Assembly (NCBI RefSeq): GCF_029239295.1
Contig: NZ_JAQZBC010000002.1
Span: 62,001-126,000, forward strand
Direction of reading: 5' to 3'
Length of the DNA stretch: 64,000 bases
Source of the DNA: Sphingomonas sp.
GTDB lineage: Bacteria; Pseudomonadota; Alphaproteobacteria; Sphingomonadales; Sphingomonadaceae
Made by a program: the position numbers and the translations under genes. Under the pieces are notes generated by a model. That model was not told where the DNA came from and made no database searches. It saw only the letters and a program-made list of their open reading frames with translations. Shown here in pieces: positions 45,755 to 51,818 of this stretch. Within the stretch, counting starts at the first letter, position 1, and each line of letters begins with the position of its first letter.

Positions 45755-45755
45755 C

Positions 45756-46526
45756 ATGATCAAGACTCCCGACGAACTGGCGTTGATGCGCGTGTCAGGC
45801 CGCCTGCTCGCCAGCGTGTTCGAAATGCTCGACGCACAGAACCTGGCCGGCATGTCGACGCTGGCGGTCAACGATATGGTCGAACGGTTCATCACCGTCG
45901 ATCTCGCCGCGCGCCCGGCCAGCAAGGGGCAATATGGCTATGGCTATGTGCTGAACTGCTCCCGCAACGAAGTCGTCTGCCACGGCGTGCCGAGCGCGGA
46001 CGAGATCATCCGCGATGGCGACATCATCAATCTCGACATCACGCTCGAAAAGAACGGCTTCATCGCCGATTCCAGCAAGACCTATCTGGTCGGCACCGTC
46101 GCCCCGCCCGCCCGCCGGTTGGCGCGCGTGGCGCAGGAGGCGATGTGGCAGGGCATCAGGCAGGTTCGCCCCGGCGCCCACATTGGCGACATCGGCTTCG
46201 CGATCGAGCGTCACGCCAAGAAGAACGGCTATTCGGTCGTGCGCGAATATTGCGGCCACGGGATCGGACGCGAGATGCACGAGGAACCGCAGGTCCTGAA
46301 CTTCGGCAAGGCCGGTTCAGGCCCGCCGATCCGCACCGGCATGGTGTTCACCGTCGAACCGATGATCAATCAGGGGAGCCGCAAGGTGGCAACGCTCGAC
46401 GACGAATGGACCGTCGTCACCGCGGACCGCAAACTGTCGGCGCAGTTCGAACATACCGTCGCGGTGACGGATACAGGCGTTGAGGTCCTGACACTGCGCC
46501 GGGACGAGCGGCCAGCGCGTCCATAG
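45756..46526 (+). CDS. map: type I methionine aminopeptidase
   Basis: A 256-residue enzyme removing N-terminal methionine. All five metal ligands are in place: Asp94 in NLDITLE, Asp105 in ADSSKT, His168 in CGHGIG, Glu201 in VEPMIN and Glu232 in FEHTVAV, matching D97, D108, H171, E204 and E235 of the E. coli enzyme. NCSRNEVVCHGVPS precedes them. Coupled to the upstream ParD-like gene by a 1-bp gap. It may be a second, dedicated copy, because the main map gene of related bacteria lies elsewhere; no second copy can be checked in this window. Confidence 0.96.
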   Translation: MIKTPDELALMRVSGRLLASVFEMLDAQNLAGMSTLAVNDMVERFITVDLAARPASKGQYGYGYVLNCSRNEVVCHGVPSADEIIRDGDIINLDITLEKNGFIADSSKTYLVGTVAPPARRLARVAQEAMWQGIRQVRPGAHIGDIGFAIERHAKKNGYSVVREYCGHGIGREMHEEPQVLNFGKAGSGPPIRTGMVFTVEPMINQGSRKVATLDDEWTVVTADRKLSAQFEHTVAVTDTGVEVLTLRRDERPARP

Positions 46527-46591
46527 AGGGTTAGCCACCGCCACCCGGCGCGGCAGGGCACCTGGCCCGCCCGCGCCGGATAACGGCAGCG

Positions 46592-46777
46592 TCAGTCGAT
46601 CGCGTCCTTGATCGCCCGTCCGGTCATCAGCGCGAGGACCAGGAGAATGACGAAGATCGCGATCGCGATGAAGAACAGCACCTTCGCGATACCGACGAAC
46701 GCGCCGCCGATCCCGCCAAAGCCCAGCGCCCCCAGCACGAGGCCGGCGACGAGGAAAATCAGAGCCCATTTCAACAT
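46592..46777 (-). CDS. DUF1328 small membrane protein
   Basis: A 61-residue protein with two membrane helices: [24 protein letters not shown] and then [24 protein letters not shown], ending in [10 protein letters not shown]. This matches the DUF1328 (YtjA) family pattern, of unknown function but often stress-associated. It is immediately downstream of dps on the same strand with a 6-bp gap, so co-expression in stationary phase or oxidative stress is plausible (inference). The same strand continues toward the end of map, which reads the opposite way. Confidence 0.88.
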   Translation of the reverse strand: MLKWALIFLVAGLVLGALGFGGIGGAFVGIAKVLFFIAIAIFVILLVLALMTGRAIKDAID

Positions 46778-46783
46778 CGGAGG

Positions 46784-47287
46784 TTACTTCCGGCCCTTGC
46801 GGCTGGCCTCGAACAGGAACCAGGCGCGCTCTTCGGCCTGATCGGTCCATTCGTCGACGATCCCGCTGGTCGCATTGTCCTTCGCTTCCTCGGCGGCTTC
46901 CTTCACCGCGCGGAAGCTCTCGACCAGCTTCAGATTGTCGTCGCGCAGCTCGGCCAGCATCTCGTCGGCCGGCACGAAATCGCGGTCGTTGTCGGTGATC
47001 GTCTGGCGGCGCGAGATGTCGCCGATCGACCGCAACGTGACGTTGCCGGTCTTGCGGACGCGCTCGGCGATCGCGTCGGTTACGCCCAGGATCTGCGTCG
47101 CCTGATCGTCCAGCATCAGGTGGTAGTCGCGGAAATGCGGCCCCGACACATGCCAGTGGAAGTTCTTCGTCTTCAGATACAGCGCATAGCAATTCGCCAG
47201 CGAGGTATTGAGCGCCTCACCCACCGTGCGCGTGTCGTTGCGCGGCAGGTCAGAGGGGGTTTTCAGGTCAGGCGCGATGTCGGCCAC
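46784..47287 (-). CDS. dps: Dps family DNA protection and ferritin-like protein
   Basis: A 167-residue Dps (DNA-binding protein from starved cells) that forms 12-mers, oxidises ferrous iron and shields DNA. The ferroxidase residues are in KTKNFHWHVSGPHFRDYHLMLDDQATQ (His and Asp clusters), and the second helix is DIAERVR-like AIAERVRKTGNVTLRSIGDI. The C-terminal helix WFLFEASRKGRK is basic and may contact DNA. It begins with GTG at 47287, with GAAAGG 8 bases upstream; a nearby ATG is out of frame. The upstream gap of 94 bp holds no gene. Confidence 0.93.
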   Translation of the reverse strand: MADIAPDLKTPSDLPRNDTRTVGEALNTSLANCYALYLKTKNFHWHVSGPHFRDYHLMLDDQATQILGVTDAIAERVRKTGNVTLRSIGDISRRQTITDNDRDFVPADEMLAELRDDNLKLVESFRAVKEAAEEAKDNATSGIVDEWTDQAEERAWFLFEASRKGRK

Positions 47288-47381
47288 GGTGCATACCTTT
47301 CACAGATCGGGAATTCGTTGCGACAACGGTCTGACCGGCGTTTCTATCCCTCCCTCGTGGAATCCCGGAGCGAGGCGCGCA

Positions 47382-47948
47382 TCATGCCAGCCGCAACGCG
47401 CTCAGCCCGGCGATGACGCCGGTCACGACAAGCACGCTTGCCGACACGATCCTGATGATCGGCTGGGGCAGCGCCAGCCAGCGGCGTTCCCCGATCAGCG
47501 CCGCCGGTGCCACCACGGCCAGCGCGCCCAGCGTCCCGCCGACCGCCGCCAGCCAGGGCAAGTCGCTGCGCGCCGCCAGGCCCAGGACGACGAACTGCAT
47601 CCGGTCACCGACGATCATGATCGCCAGCCCCAGTACGCTCGTCCCCAGTGCCCCCAGCCGCCAGCCGCTCAGCCGGTCAGGCGTGCGCGAACGAAGCGTC
47701 GTGCTCAGCCCCGCCAGCACCAGCGCCAATGCCAGCAGCAACTGGCGCGCTTCGGTGGTCAGCAGCGGCGCGATCCACAGCGCGGCGACCACCCCGATGG
47801 CGTAATTTGCCGCCAGCGCCACCGCAGCGGCGGCAATCACCAGCGCGGGTGAGCGGAATCGGTCCGCCAGGATAGCGGCAAGCCACGGCGTCTTGTCCCC
47901 CGCCTGGCAGATCGCACCCAGCACCAGTGCCGCCATCAGTGCATCCAC
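47382..47948 (-). CDS. GDT1/TMEM165 (UPF0016) family protein, diverged motifs
   Basis: A 188-residue membrane protein with two repeats of about three helices, as in GDT1/TMEM165 cation transporters. The usual E-x-G-D-K-T/S motif is altered in both repeats: QAGDKTPWLAAILADRF in the first and IVGDRMQFVVLGLAARSD in the second, so the acidic ligands thought to bind manganese or calcium are lost. A GTG at 47948 with AGGGA 8 bases upstream is preferred. Function is therefore uncertain. It lies between dps and rpmG on the opposite strand from rpmG. Confidence 0.78.
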   Translation of the reverse strand: MDALMAALVLGAICQAGDKTPWLAAILADRFRSPALVIAAAAVALAANYAIGVVAALWIAPLLTTEARQLLLALALVLAGLSTTLRSRTPDRLSGWRLGALGTSVLGLAIMIVGDRMQFVVLGLAARSDLPWLAAVGGTLGALAVVAPAALIGERRWLALPQPIIRIVSASVLVVTGVIAGLSALRLA

Positions 47949-48147
47949 GATCGTCGTCCCTTTTCCCCTGGCCGATCTTGCCCCGGCCATTCTCTGCAAC
48001 GCCGATTCGGCCCGCGATCGCGGTGGAGCCCGCGGCTCCGGCGGTCCATGGTCGCGTCCTTATTGACTGAATCCCCCTGAAGGCGGCGTTAAGCCATGCG
48101 CCTGCTTGACTTCCCGGGCCCCTTCCTTCATTCCGCCGACCGTTGGA

Positions 48148-48179
48148 AGCGGCGCGCCCACGTTCGCCGCTCCTTTTTT
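48148..48179 (+). terminator. intrinsic terminator in the rpmG leader
   Basis: AGCGGCG (48148-48154) pairs with CGCCGCT (48165-48171) across a 10-base loop and is followed by CC and TTTTTT. It ends 28 bases before the rpmG start on the same strand. No gene ends upstream in this direction, so it may be a leader attenuator or the end of a small leader RNA. A possible promoter is TTGACT (48063). Confidence 0.6.
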
Positions 48180-48207
48180 GTTTGCTACAGAACAGGATTC
48201 GCGGGTC

Positions 48208-48375
48208 ATGGCTAAGCCGACCACCGTCAAGATCAAGCTCGTCAGCTCGGCCGATACCGGCTTCTTCTACGTAACGAAGAAGAATCCGCGGACCAAGACG
48301 GAGAAGCTTAGCTTCAACAAGTACGATCCCGTCGTGCGCAAGCACGTCGAGTTCAAGGAAGCGAAGATCAAGTAA
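48208..48375 (+). CDS. rpmG: 50S ribosomal protein L33
   Basis: A 55-residue ribosomal protein. The sequence [20 protein letters not shown] starts it, then [20 protein letters not shown] and ends EFKEAKIK. It lacks the CxxC zinc motif, so it is the zinc-free form common in alphaproteobacteria. AGGA lies about 10 bases upstream of the ATG. A GC-hairpin at its 3' end (TGCCCCGCGGGGCA) may act as terminator. It is convergent with the DUF2807 gene. Confidence 0.96.
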   Translation: MAKPTTVKIKLVSSADTGFFYVTKKNPRTKTEKLSFNKYDPVVRKHVEFKEAKIK

Positions 48376-48426
48376 GTCGCGATCGGTCGTGCCCCGCGGG
48401 GCATGACGCTGATCGACTGATTATCG

Positions 48427-48459
48427 CCGGCGGCATCGCCCACGGGCTTGAGCCGCCGG
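48427..48459. terminator. inverted repeat between rpmG and DUF2807 gene
   Basis: CCGGCGGC (48427-48434) and GCCGCCGG (48452-48459) form an 8-bp stem with a 17-base loop between the two convergent genes. There is no T-run. It is a candidate 3' end for either gene. Confidence 0.4.
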
Positions 48460-48469
48460 ATGGTACCGT

Positions 48470-48501
48470 CCGGCCTATTTCGCGGCCGGCCTATTTCGCG
48501 A
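48470..48501. repeat. 16-bp tandem duplication at a stop codon
   Basis: Two adjacent 16-base units, CCGGCCTATTTCGCGG (48470-48485) and CCGGCCTATTTCGCGA (48486-48501), differ at one base. The second contains the stop codon of the DUF2807 gene, the first lies just past it. The duplication leaves the frame intact and adds a second in-frame-like TAG context, so it is probably neutral. Confidence 0.6.
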
Positions 48502-49198
48502 CCAGCTTGCCACAGCTTACCGGGCCACCCCCGGCAGCGCGCACGGTACAGGTTGCGTTGCCCGCGACAGTCACCTTCCCCAGCCCGGCATTCGTCACCG
48601 ATGCCGTGTAGCGTGCGGCTGCGCGCGTTTCGCCCGGCCCGGTCAGCAGCACGGTCAGATCCTTGACCGCCAGCTTCGATGCATCGATCACGCCGGGCCC
48701 GTCAGTGATCAGGCGGGCGCGATTGGCCTGCCCGCCCGCGGTGATCGTACCCGCGCCGACCAGTGACGCGCTGAACTGATCGGCATCGATCCGCTCGGCC
48801 ACCACACTGCCCGATCCGGCCAGCGACACATCCACTTTCTGCGACGCCAGGCGGTTCACCGTCACGCGCGCGCCCGCCGAAACAGCCAGCGTGCCCAGTC
48901 GCGGCGTCCGAAGGATGATGACCGGCGGCGTCGCGTTGTCGGCGCGGAACGTCTCGCCCCAACCGCCGGTGCCCAGCCGTACCGATAGCGTTCCGCCATT
49001 TACCGCGATCGCAATCCGCTCGATCAGTTGGCGGTCGCCGCTGGCTGTCGCGCCCGGGGACTCGCCGGTGACGATCCGCACTTCGAACGGGCCATCCACT
49101 CTGACTCGTTCAAAGCTGCCGACGGAAAAGACGCGATCGGCCGCGAGCGCGGGAACAGGGGCCAGCAGAAGCGGGAGGGCAAGCACGCGAGGGTTCAT
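48491..49198 (-). CDS. DUF2807 (head GIN domain) exported protein
   Basis: A 235-residue protein with a signal peptide (MNPRVLALPLLLAPVPALAADR) and a right-handed beta-helix of the DUF2807/GIN type. It starts FERVRVDGPFEVRIVTGESPG, the standard entry motif, then LAGSGSVVAERIDADQFSASLVGAGTI repeats and ends VTVAGNATCTVRAAGGGPVSCGKL. Location is periplasmic or surface; function is unknown. It is the second of two tandem genes, the other 40 bp upstream on the same strand, probably from duplication. Confidence 0.88.
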   Translation of the reverse strand: MNPRVLALPLLLAPVPALAADRVFSVGSFERVRVDGPFEVRIVTGESPGATASGDRQLIERIAIAVNGGTLSVRLGTGGWGETFRADNATPPVIILRTPRLGTLAVSAGARVTVNRLASQKVDVSLAGSGSVVAERIDADQFSASLVGAGTITAGGQANRARLITDGPGVIDASKLAVKDLTVLLTGPGETRAAARYTASVTNAGLGKVTVAGNATCTVRAAGGGPVSCGKLVAK

Positions 49199-49238
49199 CG
49201 GCGGCAGGTGGCACCAGTTCACCGCCGCCCGCAAGCAC

Positions 49239-50078
49239 TCATCCGCCGCAGCGCACATCTCCCGTGCCCATCTTGCGCACCTCGCAGCGCGCCTTGGGGC
49301 CAAGGTCCACGTCGCCAGTGCCCATGATCGACACGCTCGCATTGCCATCGATCGCGGCACGAACATTGCCGGTGCCTGCGATCCGGATCGACGCCTTGGT
49401 CCCGCGCAGCTGCTCGCCGGCCACGTCACCCGCGCCGGCGATCGACACGTCGATGTCCTGCGCCTCTCCGGCCGCGGTCACCGTTCCCGATCCGTCGATC
49501 GACAGCTTCAGCGTGTCGACCGTCACGCGGTTCAGGGCCAGTGAGCCCGCACCGGAGATCGCGCCGTCAAAGGCCGCTCCGTCGACCCGGTCGATCGTCA
49601 CATCGCCTGCCCCGGCTAGGCGCGCCGCCTCGATCCGCGGCATGGTGACATAGACTTTTGCCGATCCGCTATCCCAGTTGATCCCGCTGTTCGACGATCG
49701 CGTGATCCGCAGGCGGTCACCGTCCAGCACGATCTTCAGCAGCTCGACCGCCTTCGGGTCTCCTTCCGCCCTGACGGAGAAGCCCGCGCCGACCCTGACG
49801 TCCACGTCATCCGGGCCACGCTGGTCGATCTTCGTGAAGTTGGAGACGGCATAGGTGCGGGTACCGCCGGCTCCATCGCCGCGGACCCCCGGCGTATCGT
49901 CGCCGCTCGATCGCGCGCTGCCGCACGCCGCCACCGGCACCAGTATCGCGAGCGCCAGCCAATAGCTGAGCGAGCGCCCGCGCGCACGATCAAGGCGGCG
50001 ACCATGCGTCACACCAGTGCCGGCATTCCGGCGGGAGACGGTGCGGTCAAATGAATGCTTTGGATCGGATTTCATCAT
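49239..50078 (-). CDS. DUF2807 (head GIN domain) lipoprotein-like protein
   Basis: The first of the two tandem DUF2807 proteins, about 279 residues from an ATG at 50078 with AGG 5 bases upstream. A hydrophobic segment SYWLALAILVPVAACGS ends in a lipobox-like VAAC, placed unusually late (about residue 47), so a GTG start nearer to it is possible. The domain reads FTKIDQRGPDDVDVRVGAGFSVRAEGDP and then repeats such as LAGAGDVTIDRVDGAAFDGAISGAGSL and SGTVTAAGEAQDIDVSIAGAGDVAGEQL. Function is unknown. Confidence 0.83.
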   Translation of the reverse strand: MMKSDPKHSFDRTVSRRNAGTGVTHGRRLDRARGRSLSYWLALAILVPVAACGSARSSGDDTPGVRGDGAGGTRTYAVSNFTKIDQRGPDDVDVRVGAGFSVRAEGDPKAVELLKIVLDGDRLRITRSSNSGINWDSGSAKVYVTMPRIEAARLAGAGDVTIDRVDGAAFDGAISGAGSLALNRVTVDTLKLSIDGSGTVTAAGEAQDIDVSIAGAGDVAGEQLRGTKASIRIAGTGNVRAAIDGNASVSIMGTGDVDLGPKARCEVRKMGTGDVRCGG

Positions 50079-50165
50079 TGCAACCTGCCTAGGTGTGTTT
50101 GCAGCATAATACACCCGTTGCTGCGAAAGGCAAAGGCCAGCGGGTTATGGATGACGCCCCAAAGC

Positions 50166-50201
50166 GAAAGGGCGGCCTTCCCGAAGGAAGACCGCCCTTT
50201 C
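50166..50201. terminator. terminator downstream of carD
   Basis: GAAAGGGCGGCCTTCC (50166-50181) pairs with GGAAGACCGCCCTTTC through a single mismatch around CGAA. The minus-strand exit is C/T-rich (CGCTTTGGGG). It lies 34 bp past the carD stop and also faces the DUF2807 start, so it separates the two units. Confidence 0.75.
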
Positions 50202-50234
50202 GATCACCGCCGCCGTGCGGCAGTATCAGCCGGT

Positions 50235-50768
50235 TCAGGCCGGCACCTTGTCCTTGTTGTAGATCGCCGCGGCTTCGCGAAGGATCTCCAGGATCTTTTC
50301 CTGCGCAGCCGGCTCGTCGATCTGCTCCATCGCGGCAAGCTCGCGCGCCAGACGGCTGCACGCGCCTTCGAAGATCTGCCGCTCGGAATAGCTCTGCTCG
50401 GGCTGGTCGTCGGCACGGAACAGGTCACGGACCACTTCGGCAATCGACACCAGGTCGCCCGAATTGATCTTCGCTTCATATTCCTGGGCGCGGCGCGACC
50501 ACATGGTGCGCTTGACCTTGGGCTTGCCCTTCAGCGTCTCCATCGCCTCGCGCATCGTCTTGTCGGACGACAGCTTACGCATGCCCACGCTCTCCGCCTT
50601 GTTGGTCGGAACGCGCAGCGTCATCTTTTCCTTTTCGAAGCGCAGCACGTAGAGCTCGAGCTGCATGCCGGCAATTTCTTGTTTCTGCAGCTCGATCACC
50701 CGGCCCACGCCGTGCTTGGGATAAACGACATAATCACCGACATCGAAATGCAGCGCCTTGGCAGCCAT
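50235..50768 (-). CDS. carD: CarD family transcriptional regulator
   Basis: A 177-residue protein that binds RNA polymerase and stabilises open complexes, in alphaproteobacteria essential or stress-related. The N-terminal Tudor-like RNAP-interaction domain starts LHFDVGDYVVYPKHGVGRVIELQKQEIAGMQLELYVLRF (read in pieces). A C-terminal helical DNA-binding part includes RTMWSRRAQEYEAKINSGDLVSIAEVVRDLFR. It begins with ATG at 50768; GGAGG lies about 10 bases upstream. The protein is transcribed alone from a promoter in the long gap before it. Confidence 0.95.
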   Translation of the reverse strand: MAAKALHFDVGDYVVYPKHGVGRVIELQKQEIAGMQLELYVLRFEKEKMTLRVPTNKAESVGMRKLSSDKTMREAMETLKGKPKVKRTMWSRRAQEYEAKINSGDLVSIAEVVRDLFRADDQPEQSYSERQIFEGACSRLARELAAMEQIDEPAAQEKILEILREAAAIYNKDKVPA

Positions 50769-51092
50769 AGGATCCGGATCCTCCGGGTTGATTCACGCCG
50801 GGGCAAAGCTTTGTGCGGACAATTGCCCGCTTGAGCCCATGCACAATTGACGTGAAAGGTTAGCGACTCCAGCGGACGCGCGAGAACAATGCGCCCGTCA
50901 CGGACTCATATAGCAGCGTTGCAACAATATTACCAGAGTCGATCAGTCAGCATCGCTGGCATTTCGCCAGCGATCCACGCTTCACCACCATCGTCGCGGT
51001 AGCTATCGGGGATTCTACGCGGTCGCCGCCGCGACGATCGGCCTCAGCACGAACGCTTTTCGCGCTCCGCCGGCCCGATCACCGGCGCGGGC
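50769..51092. other. 324-bp intergenic region between carD and fdxA
   Basis: No gene is supported here. Both flanking genes read on the minus strand, so the region holds the 3' end of fdxA and the carD promoter and leader. One perfect 9-bp inverted repeat, ATCGCTGGC-atttc-GCCAGCGAT (50952-50974), may mark the end of the fdxA transcript. The rest is unremarkable. Confidence 0.6.
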
Positions 51093-51434
51093 TCAGTCGC
51101 CGGTGCCGGGCTCCGCGGAGAAATACTTGTCGTACTTCCCGTCGGCGCCCTTGAACTCGTCCGCGTCGGGCGGCGTCTGATCCGCCTTGCGCGTGACATT
51201 GGGCCATTGCGCGGAGAAGGTCGCGTTCAGTTCAAGCCATTGCTCAAGGCCGCTCTCGGTATCGGGCAGGATCGCTTCGGCCGGGCATTCCGGCTCGCAC
51301 ACACCGCAGTCGATGCATTCGCTGGGATTGATGACGAGCATGTTCTCGCCCTCATAGAAGCAATCGACCGGACACACCTCCACGCAATCCATATATTTGC
51401 AACGGATGCATGCGTCGGTGACGACATAGGTCAT
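51093..51434 (-). CDS. fdxA: ferredoxin FdxA, 7Fe type
   Basis: A 113-residue ferredoxin with one [3Fe-4S] and one [4Fe-4S] cluster. The N-terminal cysteine pattern is [21 protein letters not shown] and the second set is [16 protein letters not shown]. It carries the C-terminal extension ([18 protein letters not shown] and [16 protein letters not shown]) usual in proteobacterial FdxA. It acts in electron transfer in the cytosol. It follows the S4 RNA-binding gene on the same strand with a 66-bp gap. Confidence 0.95.
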   Translation of the reverse strand: MTYVVTDACIRCKYMDCVEVCPVDCFYEGENMLVINPSECIDCGVCEPECPAEAILPDTESGLEQWLELNATFSAQWPNVTRKADQTPPDADEFKGADGKYDKYFSAEPGTGD

Positions 51435-51500
51435 GGCCGGTTCAACTCCTCCATCGATCAGCAGATCGGGCGCCGCTGCTATGCGTGCTGCTTGCCAGCG

Positions 51501-51818
51501 TCAATCGTCGTCGCACTTGGGCGACGCGTAATCGATCTTTGCCTCCAGCTCGCGATAGCAGGCCTGCGCCTCTGCTGCAGGCCCGCGACGTAGGGGCAAT
51601 GCCTCGATCTGCAAGACGCGAACGCTGCCTGCCTTCATGAACGTCAGGATATTGCCGACCCGCACCGGCGCGTGCGCGCGCTCGATCCGGCGCCCGTCGA
51701 TCCGCAGCCGCCCCTGCACCGCCATGTCCTGCGCGATCTCGCGCGTCTTCGCCAGGCGAACGAACCACAGGTAGCGGTCAAGCCGCATCGTGGCGTCGTC
51801 GCCGGGAGGATTAGCCAA
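51501..51818 (-). CDS. S4-domain RNA-binding protein, Hsp15 type
   Basis: A 105-residue protein (or 95 from the ATG at 51788) with an S4 domain: MRLDRYLWFVRLAKTREIAQDM, then GRLRIDGRRIERAHAPVRVGNIL and EIDYASPK-like tail. Hsp15 homologs bind rRNA of stalled large subunits. The TTG at 51818 overlaps the stop of the helicase gene (TTGGCTAA) and has GGAA upstream, so translation is probably coupled. It is downstream of the helicase, forming a unit of RNA-related genes with fdxA. Confidence 0.83.
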   Translation of the reverse strand: MANPPGDDATMRLDRYLWFVRLAKTREIAQDMAVQGRLRIDGRRIERAHAPVRVGNILTFMKAGSVRVLQIEALPLRRGPAAEAQACYRELEAKIDYASPKCDDD

